A stretch of 64,000 nt of DNA from Candidatus Latescibacterota bacterium (GCA_022826515.1 JAJDUT010000060.1:62001-126000); one strand, 5' to 3'. Positions 16,904 through 25,157 are shown, numbered from the stretch's first letter. Program-made: numbers and translations. The notes: a model not told the origin generated them from the letters alone.

Positions 16904-18927
16904 TTGACTTGGATGACGATTTGCCGCACGCCGATGTTGTCGAGGGCGTCAATCGCCCGCACGACAATGACGTGCTCGCCCGCTGCCAGCCCTTCAACCA
17001 CAAAGCGCGCCTGTTCGTTGCGGCTGTCAAAGACGCCGTCCAAAGGCGCGATGGGGTGCTGTTGTTTGTCGTAGTCAATGGTGTAATAGGCTTTTTGCAC
17101 CGCTGAGATGCGGTCGCTAATCGCCACTTCCACGGCCGCACCATCGGCGCTGGTCTGCGCGTCGAGTGCAACGGTTGGCGGGCTGTTGTCGATGGCAAAG
17201 GGCGCGCTTTCGCGCTCGTCGCGCAGGCGTTCGGCCGCGGGGTTGTCCATGCGATCGGAGGCCACCAGCTTGAGCTGGGTCTGGCCTTCGGGCATGGATT
17301 CGGTATCCCAGAGAACCGAAGTTTGCGCGATGTTTTCTTCGACTAACTTCCACGCCCGCTGATCCTCGCCCTTGAGATAGAGGTCGTACACTAGCTCGTC
17401 CTCGTTGGGGTCTTGGGCGTGCCAGCGCACTAGGCGCAGGCTTTTCGCTTGGGGGGGACGATTGTTGCGCCGTCCTGGGCCAGCTTGAGGTGCGCCTTGG
17501 GATTGGCCGCCGTTGCCGGATTGTTGTGGCCGGAAGGGAAAGGTTTGCAGCTCGGTAATGCGGGGTTTGAGGTTGACTTGGACGCCGCGGATTTCGATCG
17601 AGTTGAGTTGGGGCGTGGCTTCGTCGCGCGTGGATTCCATTTCGACCCGATACTGGATAAAGCGAGCGGGGGGGCTGGCGATGGTTTGGCCGCTCTCGGT
17701 CAGCGGCTCGGACCACGCGCTCCAAGTTTTGTCTGGCTCCTCGCTGTTGCCGGTGCGCGTCTGCACGGTTAGGCGGGTATCTGCGGGTTGGGTGCCGCGC
17801 CATTCGAGCGCGCCCCACCGCGCGTGGATGGCAAAGTCCTCGACTGCTGATTCAAAGTGCCCCTTGCGGCGACCTTTCTCGGGCAGGGTGGAGACGACGG
17901 CGTTTTGCGCCCCGCCCAAGAGTAGCGCACCATCTGGCCCGAACAAGAGGTGGCTGGGGACGAGGCTCTCGAACTGCACGACCAATGCACGGCGGCCATC
18001 GGCGCTGAGGCGCAAAAGCCGCGCTGGGTCGGAGGCGCTGAGCAGCAGGTGCTCGCCGGCTGCAACGAGATTGACGAGTTTGGCTTCGGTATCCTCCCAG
18101 ATGGGATAAACCGCCCCCTCTGCTCCGACGCGGTACACGGCCGCTGGGACCTTGTGGGAATTTTCGCCCTTGCTCGGCGCGGGAATCGCGCTGGCGAAAA
18201 TCTCTCCGTTGACCCCTACCACTAGGTTGTGAATTTCTTCTTGCTCGCTTTCAAAGAGCAGTCGCCCGCGGCCCTCGCCGTTGATCTCGTAGATGCGGCC
18301 CTTGCCGGCCGTGCCAGCGTACAAGCGGTCGTTGTGGGCGAGTAGGGTTATAACGTGGCGATCTTCCGGCGCAAAGAAGACTTCGTGCGACCCATCTCTG
18401 GCAATTTTGAGCACTCGGCCGGGTTCGCCCGTGGCCGCGTAAAGCTGGCCGTCGATTAGGGCCAAGTCCCACACGTAGCGGCTGCCGGTCTGGAGCAAGG
18501 TTTTTGCCTGTCCCTCGCCATCGAGCGCGTAGATTAGGCCGTCGGGGGCTGAACCAGCGTAGAGTCGTCCGTCAGGGTCGGTGATCAGGGCGTGGAGGAC
18601 GAGTTCGGGCGAATCGAACAGCAACTCGGCTTGCCCTTCGTCATCGACGGCAAAGAGCCGCCCCGAGTCGCCGGTGCCCACGTAGAGACCTCCCTTGGGA
18701 TTGGGCACCATGGACCAGACGCGCTCGGCCTCTAGCGCAGCTAGCTCGACAAGTGCGGGCGCTAGTTCCAGTGCGCCATCCGCAGCAATGGAGATGCCTT
18801 CGCTCTCGCCTGCGGCGAAGTCGTCGTACGCGTATTGCTGCCAAGCCTTGGCGCGCCCTGCTTCGGTTGCGCTGACTGCCGATAGTAGCAAGAAAAACGA
18901 AAACAGAGTTCGGGTTGTAAGTATCAT
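16900..18927 (-). CDS. Secreted beta-propeller protein with W-S-x-W-S module
   Basis: 675 residues. A signal peptide (MILTTRTLFSFFLLLSAVSATEAG) is followed by about seven repeats of the type GRLYAGSAPDGLIYAL, QLYAATGEPGRVLKI and RLYAGTAGKGRIYEI (residues ~60-370), an NHL/quinoprotein-like propeller. Residues ~385-470 hold a segment (VQTRTGNSEEP, KTWSAWSEPL, ARFIQYRVEMES, LNSIEIRGV) closely resembling a module in three proteins at 45.7-52.4 kb. A Gln/Gly/Pro-rich linker (about 485-510) and Ig-like strands follow. It ends overlapping ribD and starts four bases after the S55-like gene. The cargo or ligand is unknown. Confidence 0.7.
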   Translation of the reverse strand: MILTTRTLFSFFLLLSAVSATEAGRAKAWQQYAYDDFAAGESEGISIAADGALELAPALVELAALEAERVWSMVPNPKGGLYVGTGDSGRLFAVDDEGQAELLFDSPELVLHALITDPDGRLYAGSAPDGLIYALDGEGQAKTLLQTGSRYVWDLALIDGQLYAATGEPGRVLKIARDGSHEVFFAPEDRHVITLLAHNDRLYAGTAGKGRIYEINGEGRGRLLFESEQEEIHNLVVGVNGEIFASAIPAPSKGENSHKVPAAVYRVGAEGAVYPIWEDTEAKLVNLVAAGEHLLLSASDPARLLRLSADGRRALVVQFESLVPSHLLFGPDGALLLGGAQNAVVSTLPEKGRRKGHFESAVEDFAIHARWGALEWRGTQPADTRLTVQTRTGNSEEPDKTWSAWSEPLTESGQTIASPPARFIQYRVEMESTRDEATPQLNSIEIRGVQVNLKPRITELQTFPFRPQQSGNGGQSQGAPQAGPGRRNNRPPQAKSLRLVRWHAQDPNEDELVYDLYLKGEDQRAWKLVEENIAQTSVLWDTESMPEGQTQLKLVASDRMDNPAAERLRDERESAPFAIDNSPPTVALDAQTSADGAAVEVAISDRISAVQKAYYTIDYDKQQHPIAPLDGVFDSRNEQARFVVEGLAAGEHVIVVRAIDALDNIGVRQIVIQVK

Positions 18928-18931
18928 CAGA

Positions 18932-20674
18932 TCAGGGCTTTCTCAATGTCATGTCGAGGCTTTGCTCGCCGGAGAGGACGTAGTCAGTGGTCAGGGTGCG
19001 GCGGAGGACGACTTCGCCTTGGACCGGCCCCAGATGCCCAGCCGAGCGGTCCGCGCTCAGCACGGCCAATGCCGAGGGCGGCAGCCCGGGCAATTCGCGC
19101 CCGTTCACCGTAAAGCCCGGCTCGGCGCGAAAGACCTCGACGACCAGTTCGTCGGCGGCACCCGTGCGCTCGAGCAATGCAAGCACGTCAGCGGCATTGC
19201 GCGGCACGAACGCATCGGGCTGGCGCTCTGCTTCCCAACTTGCGCTCGCCACACCGCTGCCGACGCGCACGACGAAGGGGCCGGGTTCGAGATATGCGGG
19301 CAAATCCACCTCTAGGCGCTCTATAACCGGCTCGGCGCGATACGGTTGCAACGTCGCCTGCAGCGAGACCCGCTGCCCAGCCTTGGGATCAGGCGGCGAC
19401 AGCCGCAGGCCCGTGATGCGGGCTTGGGCTAAGGTTTCGCCGATTTCCAACTCAAAGTGCAGCGAGTCTAAGGTCAGTCCTGCGAAGGGGTTGTTGAGCA
19501 GTATGCCGACCGGCCGCGCTGCGTCTATCACGGCGCTGAACGGCGCGAACCCACTGCTGTACACTTGCTCGCGCTCAACCGTGCGGCCATCGGCCAGTGC
19601 GATGTGGCTACGCATCCGCAGCGTGGCGTCGCCAAAGAGCTTTTCAGTGGTTTCGAGGGAGTTGAACAAAACCGAGCGGACCAAGGACGCGCTAAGCTCG
19701 GGGTGGCGCAGCACCTCGCAGCGGAAGGCGTGATCGCCGGCCGCTGACCGCAGGGCAACCCGCACTGGCAGCATGTCCGGCGCTTCGCCCAGCGTCCCGG
19801 CTATCGCAGGCAGGCGGTCTTGGCGCACTGCCCCCATTGTGCCGGTCGGCGTCCCCAGCTTGAAGGAGGCGGTCTGAATGGGAATGACTTGGTGGATATA
19901 GGCCCCGGTGGCAGGCAGATTGGTGACCCCCAGCAAAAACATCGGATGCCCAAAGCCGACAAAACGCCCGTCGCCGACCCAAGTAAGGGTGCCAATCCCT
20001 GCTGCGCTGTAATCGCCGCGGATTAGCTGCACGGCCAGCGAGGCCCCAGGCGCGATAGACACCTCTTGGTCGGACAGCGCCTGCCCTATCGGGCTGTCCA
20101 AAAGCTGGATGCCCGGCGCGTCGAGCGCGTCACGCAACACTTGCCGTCCCCTCGGACTGAAGCCAGCAACGGCTATGGGCATTCCCAGCGGCGCTAGGGT
20201 GCTGACGCCCTCGCCGCCGAGCAGGCGGGTGGTCTCTTCATCTAGGTCTAAGACTTTTCCGTACTGGCTTGGACTGGGATGTTCGCGCGTGGCGACGTCG
20301 AGCATGTGGGCGATAGGGGTGATGCCGCCGATGGGCTCCTTGGAAAAGTACCAGCCATAAGCGATGGCACCGATGAGCCGCCCGTCGATGTACACCGGGC
20401 TGCCGCTCATGCCCCTTATGAGGCCCGTGTGTTCCAATGGGCCACCGGAGAGCCGCGCGAGGATCATGTCCATGCGCGGCCCCAAGGCCCCTTTTAGCAC
20501 TCCCAAAATTTCGACTTGGAATGTGTCGATCTGGGTGCCTTGGAAAGTCGTCAGCCCAAAGCCGCTCATGCCTCGGCGCAACTCGCTTGGCTCCATGATG
20601 GGTTGAGCGCGGAGCGCGGGAGCGGCCAAGAGCAACGACGCCAGCGCGACTAGTATGCGAAATGAGGTCTGCAA
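18932..20674 (-). CDS. SpoIVB-type peptidase S55 domain protein, secreted
   Basis: 580 residues with signal peptide MQTSFRILVALASLLLAAPALRA. Residues ~35-120 (EVEILGVLKG-like FQVEILGVLKG, LARLSGGPLEHTGLIRGMSGSP, VYIDGRLIGAIAYGW) carry the serine-centred GMSGSP motif of S55 peptidases near 88-93, and GIGTLTWVGDGRFVGFGHPM near 230-245 carries the expected histidine. The motif order is the reverse of that in B. subtilis SpoIVB. The C-terminal ~250 residues look like beta-rich domains. Homologues are widespread in uncultured FCB/Acidobacteria-type genomes without known function. It is the promoter-proximal gene of the run leading into the riboflavin genes. Confidence 0.7.
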   Translation of the reverse strand: MQTSFRILVALASLLLAAPALRAQPIMEPSELRRGMSGFGLTTFQGTQIDTFQVEILGVLKGALGPRMDMILARLSGGPLEHTGLIRGMSGSPVYIDGRLIGAIAYGWYFSKEPIGGITPIAHMLDVATREHPSPSQYGKVLDLDEETTRLLGGEGVSTLAPLGMPIAVAGFSPRGRQVLRDALDAPGIQLLDSPIGQALSDQEVSIAPGASLAVQLIRGDYSAAGIGTLTWVGDGRFVGFGHPMFLLGVTNLPATGAYIHQVIPIQTASFKLGTPTGTMGAVRQDRLPAIAGTLGEAPDMLPVRVALRSAAGDHAFRCEVLRHPELSASLVRSVLFNSLETTEKLFGDATLRMRSHIALADGRTVEREQVYSSGFAPFSAVIDAARPVGILLNNPFAGLTLDSLHFELEIGETLAQARITGLRLSPPDPKAGQRVSLQATLQPYRAEPVIERLEVDLPAYLEPGPFVVRVGSGVASASWEAERQPDAFVPRNAADVLALLERTGAADELVVEVFRAEPGFTVNGRELPGLPPSALAVLSADRSAGHLGPVQGEVVLRRTLTTDYVLSGEQSLDMTLRKP

Positions 20675-20888
20675 GACCTTTTGCTTGCCTTTCCCTTAGA
20701 GAAAAGAATTTAAAAAGCTATACTTGGGCTAGGGAAAAGTCAAGGTAAGCCAAGTGTTGATAGGCGTTGTAACATTTTGTTTGACAATGAGTTGCCTCTT
20801 TTGGATTTCGGGCAGTCCCTTGACAAACGCCGCGCTAGATACATTACTGTTGCTCTCGCAACCACCTACGTCCCAATAGGAGAAGATC

Positions 20889-21896
20889 ATGCTTAATATC
20901 GGTTTTATCGGCTGCGGCGGCATTGCCCGCCATCACGCCAGTTGCCTATCCCGGATCCGGGGTGCGCGCATTGTCGCGGCCGCGGATGTCGTCGCCGACG
21001 CGGCTGAAGCGTTCGCTCACGACTTCGGGGCCGAACATCACTTCGCGGACTTCCGAGCGCTGCTCGACCTGCCCGAGATCGACGCGGTGTGGGTCTGCAC
21101 CCCCACCTTCCAGCACCACGCGCCGGTCATTGCCGCAGCCAAAGCCGGCAAGCACGTCTTCTGCGAGAAGCCCATGGCGCTGAAGGTGGCTGATGCGCGG
21201 CGCATGGCGAATGCCTGTGCCCAAGCCGACGTGCGGCTGACCATTGGCTTTGTGCGTCGCTTTGACACTCAGTGGGGCAAGCTCAAGGATATCGTCCAAT
21301 CCGGTGCCGTTGGCTCGCCGGTCATCTGGCGTTTTGCTGCGGGAGGCCGCCCGGGCCGCCCGTGGTTCCGCGATGTGAACAAAGGCGGTGGTCCGCTGAT
21401 GGACGGTGCCGTGCATAACTACGATTTCGCCTTGCAGATTTTCGGCCCGGCCGCTTCGGCGCAGGCTTCTTCCTTGCAATTCGACCCGACCAGCGTCGGC
21501 GCGGACACCGCCAGCGTCATCATCAACTTTGCCAGTGGCGACCAGCACTCCTTGATCTGGTCGTGGGGCGTGGCCGCTGGTGCGCCCGTGGCGGGCCTCA
21601 ACGACGTGATTGGCCCGGCCGGCACCCTGCAATTTGGCATGACGGCGCAAAAGGCTCCGGCGCGCTTCAACCCGGAAAGAAGTGGGGCTTTTACGCTCAA
21701 GATGGGTGAAGGCCGCGAGCGGGTGTACTCCTATCCGCTCAAGGACATGTTCGCCGACCAGGACAAACACGTGGTCAAGTGCTTCGCCAATGGCGAACAG
21801 CCCTTAGTGACTGGGGAAGATGGGATTGCCGCCTTGGAGGTTGCGACGGCTGTGTTGCGGGCTGGGAAGGGGCAGCGGACGGTGAAGATTAGGTAG
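20889..21896 (+). CDS. Gfo/Idh/MocA family NAD(P)-dependent oxidoreductase
   Basis: 335 residues. The Rossmann motif GFIGCGGIARHH is at residues 4-15, the family signature EKPMALKVADAR near 94-105 carries the conserved Lys, and the C-terminal domain has GGGPLMDGAVHNYDFAL near 165-182 with the catalytic Asp/His. Members act on sugars, inositols and related cyclic polyols; the substrate here is unknown. AGGAGA precedes the ATG by six bases, and a TTGACA at 20820-20825 may be part of its promoter, though no good -10 is seen. The gene ends 17 bases before the antidote-like ORF. Confidence 0.92.
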   Translation: MLNIGFIGCGGIARHHASCLSRIRGARIVAAADVVADAAEAFAHDFGAEHHFADFRALLDLPEIDAVWVCTPTFQHHAPVIAAAKAGKHVFCEKPMALKVADARRMANACAQADVRLTIGFVRRFDTQWGKLKDIVQSGAVGSPVIWRFAAGGRPGRPWFRDVNKGGGPLMDGAVHNYDFALQIFGPAASAQASSLQFDPTSVGADTASVIINFASGDQHSLIWSWGVAAGAPVAGLNDVIGPAGTLQFGMTAQKAPARFNPERSGAFTLKMGEGRERVYSYPLKDMFADQDKHVVKCFANGEQPLVTGEDGIAALEVATAVLRAGKGQRTVKIR

Positions 21897-21913
21897 GACT
21901 CAAGAGAAACGAA

Positions 21914-22207
21914 ATGCCCGTAAGAAAACATAAGGCCAGCGATTACCTGAAAACGCCCGAGGACATCGCGGCCTATCTGAATGTCGTGTTCGAAGACACC
22001 GATACCGACCACGAGGACTTGATGATCGCGCTCCGCAACGTCGCTGACGCCATCGGCGGCGTTGCGGAACTGGCTCGCCGAACCGGCCTGAACCCATCGG
22101 GCTTGTCGCGTGCGCTCTCGGCACAGAATACCCCGAAGATTGACACCATTGTGGATGACCTGCCCGCGGTTCAAATTTTGCAAGGCTTCCAGCACTTGGG
22201 GAACTAG
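21914..22207 (+). CDS. HI1420-type addiction-module antidote-like protein with replaced C-terminus
   Basis: 97 residues. Residues 1-79 match the putative antidote family that accompanies RelE/HigB-type toxins: KTPEDIAAYLNVVFED, then ALRNVADAIGGVAELARRTGLNPSGLSRALS, a Cro-like helix-turn-helix. Family proteins then normally end in a short FDTILKVLRALGL-like helix; here the match stops at DTI (residue 79, 22150) and the last 18 residues are read from sequence that on the other strand encodes the end of a DUF5615-like gene. No toxin gene precedes it; an oxidoreductase does. Probably a relic or an orphan regulator. Confidence 0.6.
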   Translation: MPVRKHKASDYLKTPEDIAAYLNVVFEDTDTDHEDLMIALRNVADAIGGVAELARRTGLNPSGLSRALSAQNTPKIDTIVDDLPAVQILQGFQHLGN

Positions 22208-22459
22208 AGGTTCTAGGTAATCTATGCGACTTCTTCTTGCAATGAGTACGATGATTGGAATATCCCGTTCAGTTATATTCTGTTGATGTTCCAGATTCCG
22301 GTCGAGCGTGATGAAGGCGTCGAATTCGTCCTGGGCCAATGCCAAGAGTTCGCCATTGCTCTTGCTGCTCCATCCCATGTGCCTTACTGTCGAAACGTCA
22401 TGCCCAACGAGCAGGCTTCTTAGCTGCATTGGCACTGACTCATCGAGCAGCAGGCTCAT
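22150..22459 (-). pseudogene. DUF5615 PIN-like toxin gene lacking its own stop
   Basis: From ATG at 22459 (MSLLLDESVPMQLRSLL) the first ~105 codons match DUF5615 PIN-like proteins well: an acidic LLLDES start, VSTVRHMGWSSKSNGELL, DAFITLDRNLEHQQN, and a C-terminal LVPQVLEALQNLNRGQV. Such proteins normally stop within a few residues of this point. Here the frame continues to 21731 through the complement of the antidote and oxidoreductase genes, so the natural end was lost at about 22150. It follows a broken DUF433 gene, its usual antitoxin partner. Local GC is lower than in neighbouring genes. Confidence 0.7.
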
Positions 22460-22639
22460 AAGCAATACTCTCCAAGACCTTCCTCGCCATATCAATCGTC
22501 CTGATTGCCTGTTCACGGCTTACACTCGGGAAGTCGTCCAGAAATCCACAAAAATGGGCGTGCCGCTCACAAAGCCCTCTTTGCTGTGAAACACGCCGTT
22601 CTCGATTGTGAGTATTGCGTTTTCGGTTGTTTGTGTCAT
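22440..22639 (-). pseudogene. DUF433-type antitoxin pseudogene with an internal frameshifting deletion
   Basis: A good Shine-Dalgarno sequence (AGGAGGG) precedes the ATG at 22639. The first frame reads MTQTTENAILTIENG through SGTPIFV and then hits a stop at DFWTTSRV. In another frame, starting immediately after the SGTPIFV position, the sequence reads FLDDFPSVSREQAIRTIDMA and on to ARKVLESIA, a strong match to the DUF433 C-terminus, stopping at 22440 inside the start of the DUF5615 gene. About 20 residues normally between these blocks are missing. The whole is 200 bases, not a multiple of three, so a deletion destroyed the frame. Confidence 0.7.
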
Positions 22640-22675
22640 AGTGTCCCTCCTAGGGAAAGAGGGTTTTCCGCCATA

Positions 22676-22945
22676 TCAATAAGCAGGCTGTACACGCAAT
22701 GCGTCGGCTGGATCGCTTTGTTGGATTTGTTCGTTATAGGCTGTCTTGCGGCGTTGCCAAGTTTCGTAAATGCCTTTCCACCGGCTGAAATCCGTTCGGG
22801 TTTCGTCAAAATCGTCGTAGTGCGATAGCTTGCCTGCTCTTAAGATGTTGTAAAAATCTTGGCTGAGAATGCCGTATTTTTCTTCGTAGAGCGTGAGCCG
22901 CCGTTCAAGCTGCTTCATCTCAAGGACGAGTTCGTGAAGCTCCAT
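22676..22945 (-). CDS. Small helical protein, possibly toxin-antitoxin associated
   Basis: 89 residues with a strong Shine-Dalgarno run (AAGGAGA) eight bases before the ATG. The first half is a leucine/glutamate-rich helix (ELVLEMKQLERRLTLYEEKYG) followed by SQDFYNILRAGKL and an aromatic, charged C-terminal part. Short proteins with a helix, EKYG, FY.....G..L pattern are often seen beside small toxin genes in bacteria; that resemblance is from memory and is weak. It sits directly upstream of the DUF433/DUF5615 relic and in the same lower-GC patch, so it may belong to the same imported segment. Confidence 0.55.
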   Translation of the reverse strand: MELHELVLEMKQLERRLTLYEEKYGILSQDFYNILRAGKLSHYDDFDETRTDFSRWKGIYETWQRRKTAYNEQIQQSDPADALRVQPAY

Positions 22946-22999
22946 TGCAGGTCTCCTTTTTTAGTACTCCTCCGGTTGGTGCCCCTCGTCTCCTCCGCC

Positions 23000-24124
23000 C
23001 TACCAGTCCACAACCGACCCGTCGTCAGGATCAAGGCGAGTTCGATAGGGACTCGGTTCGCCGACTTGGTCCATGAGCTTGTCCTCGTCGATGGTGATGC
23101 CGAGGCCGGGATCCGGGGGCAGAGGTCGGTGGCCGTTGGCGACCGGTGGCAAGGGTTTGGCGAGTAGGTCTGCGTATTCGTTGTCGCCGCGCTCTTGGAT
23201 GAGAAAGTTGGGGATGGCAGCGGCGATCTGCAGACTCGCGGCAAGCGAACAGGGACCTTGGGGGTTGTGCGGGGCCAGCGGCGAGTAGTAAGCCTCGGCC
23301 ATGCCAGCGATGATCTTCAATTCGGTGATGCCGCCGGCATAGCAAACATCCGGCTGGAGGATGTGGGCGGCGCGTTTTTCGAGAATTTCCTTGAACCCCC
23401 ACTTGGTAAAGATGCGCTCGCCGGTGGCAATGGGGATGTGGGTCTTTGCGGCGATTTCGGCCATGACATCGACGTTGAGGGCCTGGACAATTTCCTCGTA
23501 GAACCAAGGGTGATACGGTTCGAGTGCCTTGACGAGCAGCAGGGCGGTTGGGGGTTGCACTGCGCCGTGAAAGTCAACGGCGATATCGACGCTGGAGCCG
23601 TGTTGTTCGCGCAGTGCCTTGAAGCGTTCGACGATCTCATCGACGAATTTTTGGCCCTCGATGTATTTGAAGGGGGCCCGCGACGTGCCCGGACCCACCT
23701 TCATGGCGTTGACGCCGGTTTTCTCACTCACTTCGCCGTAAACCCGAATCCGCTCGCGCGTGGGGCCGCCGAGCAGCTTGTACACGGGTACGCCATAGCA
23801 TTTGCCGGTGATGTCCCAAAGGGCCATATCAATGCCGGAGGAGATGGCGGTTTTGATCGGGCCGCCGCGATAGAAGGCACCGCGATGGATGGCCTGCCAG
23901 TGGTGAGCGACTGGGCGGGGATCTTTGCCCACTAAGTAGTCGGCGACTTCGAGCGCGCCGGCGGCACAGGCCTTAGCGTCGTCCTTGAGCATTTCGCCCC
24001 AACCAGTGATGCCCGCGTCCGTCGAGATCTTGACGAAGACCCAGGAGTTTTTGAGAACGAACGTCTCGATATTGGTGACTTTAATCGCATCGTTGGGTCC
24101 GATAGGGGCTTCAGTGCCCGGCAT
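23000..24124 (-). CDS. Enolase-superfamily dehydratase, galactonate dehydratase-like
   Basis: 374 residues from ATG at 24124 with AAGGAG nine bases upstream; the longer frame adds unrelated sequence. The N-terminal capping domain starts at KVTNIETFVLKNSWVFVKI. The barrel shows the metal ligands in order: Asp and His in VDFHGA, Glu in WFYEEIV, Glu in IATGERI, and a later catalytic His in LAPHNPQGP, the arrangement of D-galactonate dehydratase-type members of the mandelate racemase subgroup. It likely dehydrates a sugar acid; the exact acid cannot be told. It is the last gene of the minus-strand operon starting near 28451. Confidence 0.88.
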   Translation of the reverse strand: MPGTEAPIGPNDAIKVTNIETFVLKNSWVFVKISTDAGITGWGEMLKDDAKACAAGALEVADYLVGKDPRPVAHHWQAIHRGAFYRGGPIKTAISSGIDMALWDITGKCYGVPVYKLLGGPTRERIRVYGEVSEKTGVNAMKVGPGTSRAPFKYIEGQKFVDEIVERFKALREQHGSSVDIAVDFHGAVQPPTALLLVKALEPYHPWFYEEIVQALNVDVMAEIAAKTHIPIATGERIFTKWGFKEILEKRAAHILQPDVCYAGGITELKIIAGMAEAYYSPLAPHNPQGPCSLAASLQIAAAIPNFLIQERGDNEYADLLAKPLPPVANGHRPLPPDPGLGITIDEDKLMDQVGEPSPYRTRLDPDDGSVVDW

Positions 24125-24164
24125 GGTGGTGCTCCTTTGGCTATGGGTGATCGTTGCAGGGTTC

Positions 24165-25157
24165 TTACGGCGCAGTAGATGCAACCGAAGTCGCGCTGGC
24201 GATGCGCCAGCGTCCGTCGAGATCGCAGGCTTCGTAGAACATGCGGAAGCGTCCGTCGGGAAGGTCAATCACACACGGCTCTGAGGCCTTGGCTGCGTCC
24301 CACAGTCCCCCATTGTCAATGCAGATTCCCGGATCCTTGACCCACTGCAAACCGTCCTCGGAAAATGCACTGAAAATTCTGCCGTGATACTTTGATCCAC
24401 GGGGGATCTCCGGAGCCGACGTCCAGCCTGCGTAGTACATCCGAAAGCCGCCCTCGCCCAGGCGCAAAACCTCCGGGGCATAGACGGCATAGGATTCGAG
24501 CGCTCGGTCTTGGGGTATGCGGACGCCGGGCTCCAACTGGAATACTAGACCATCTTCTGATACGGCGCTGACGATCTTTTTGTGGCCAGCAACATCTGGA
24601 TAGGGATAGGCGCTGGCGTAGAGGCGAAAGCGGGGGCCGCCCTCAGTCGGGTCGAGGTGAAGACACCGAGGTGCCAGATAGGAGACGCTTGCTCCGGCTA
24701 GGCGCAGGCCCGGCTCTCGTTCCCAGACCAGACCGTCGGCGGAAACAGCACTCACAATGGCAGCCTTGACTTGGCCGTCCCCTGTCTCGGTCTTCCCCTC
24801 GTAGTACATTCGGTAGCGGCCATCCGCTAGCGGAATGACGTCCGGGCTCCAGATATAGTGCTCGGCACCCTCTCCGCCCGCATCCATTCTGACGCCCGGC
24901 TCCTTCTCCCAGTGTTCGGCATCGGTGGAGAAGGCACTCAGGATGTACCCCTTTGAAGCCGCGTTTGGACGCTCCGGCCCGAGGCCGTGATAGTACATGC
25001 GGTATCCACCGTCCATTTTGACCACGTTCGGAGTGAGGGTGCGGTTTGCATCGAGCGGTCCGTCGGAATCGATGGCGACGTCGGCGTCCTTGATCCACTG
25101 AGTGCCGGGATCCACGTCCTGATAGTGGACGGCTTGCAGCATGTTTGCAGATGTCAT
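24165..25157 (-). CDS. Five-bladed-propeller glycosidase-like protein (GH43/GH32-like fold)
   Basis: About 330 residues from ATG at 25157; the frame runs much further upstream but in the complement of the metallo-hydrolase gene. No signal peptide. Repeated blade motifs are clear: GYRMYYHGLGPE, RYRMYYEGKTE, RFRLYASAYP, GFRMYYAGWTS and RFRMFYEACD, each followed by a SAxSxDGLxWxxEPG or similar loop. This is the pattern of GH43/GH32/GH130-like propellers; catalytic acids are not assigned. The lack of a signal peptide suggests a cytoplasmic role, perhaps on an oligosaccharide or phosphorolysis substrate. It lies 40 bases before the dehydratase gene. Confidence 0.65.
   Translation of the reverse strand: MTSANMLQAVHYQDVDPGTQWIKDADVAIDSDGPLDANRTLTPNVVKMDGGYRMYYHGLGPERPNAASKGYILSAFSTDAEHWEKEPGVRMDAGGEGAEHYIWSPDVIPLADGRYRMYYEGKTETGDGQVKAAIVSAVSADGLVWEREPGLRLAGASVSYLAPRCLHLDPTEGGPRFRLYASAYPYPDVAGHKKIVSAVSEDGLVFQLEPGVRIPQDRALESYAVYAPEVLRLGEGGFRMYYAGWTSAPEIPRGSKYHGRIFSAFSEDGLQWVKDPGICIDNGGLWDAAKASEPCVIDLPDGRFRMFYEACDLDGRWRIASATSVASTAP

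Noticed and set aside
20820..20848. Sigma-70 promoter for the Gfo/Idh gene
   Set aside because: TTGACA is perfect, but hexamers at 16-17 base spacing match the -10 consensus at only three of six positions, so it is not listed as a feature.
15806..20888. FMN riboswitch for the riboflavin genes
   Set aside because: No room exists before ribD, and the gap before the S55-like gene shows none of the conserved RFN-element segments.
21731..22145. C-terminal extension of the DUF5615 frame
   Set aside because: The frame stays open only because it is the complement of the antidote and oxidoreductase genes; it matches no protein family.
23195..23935. 246-codon plus-strand open frame
   Set aside because: Antisense to the dehydratase gene; no start signal and no domain.
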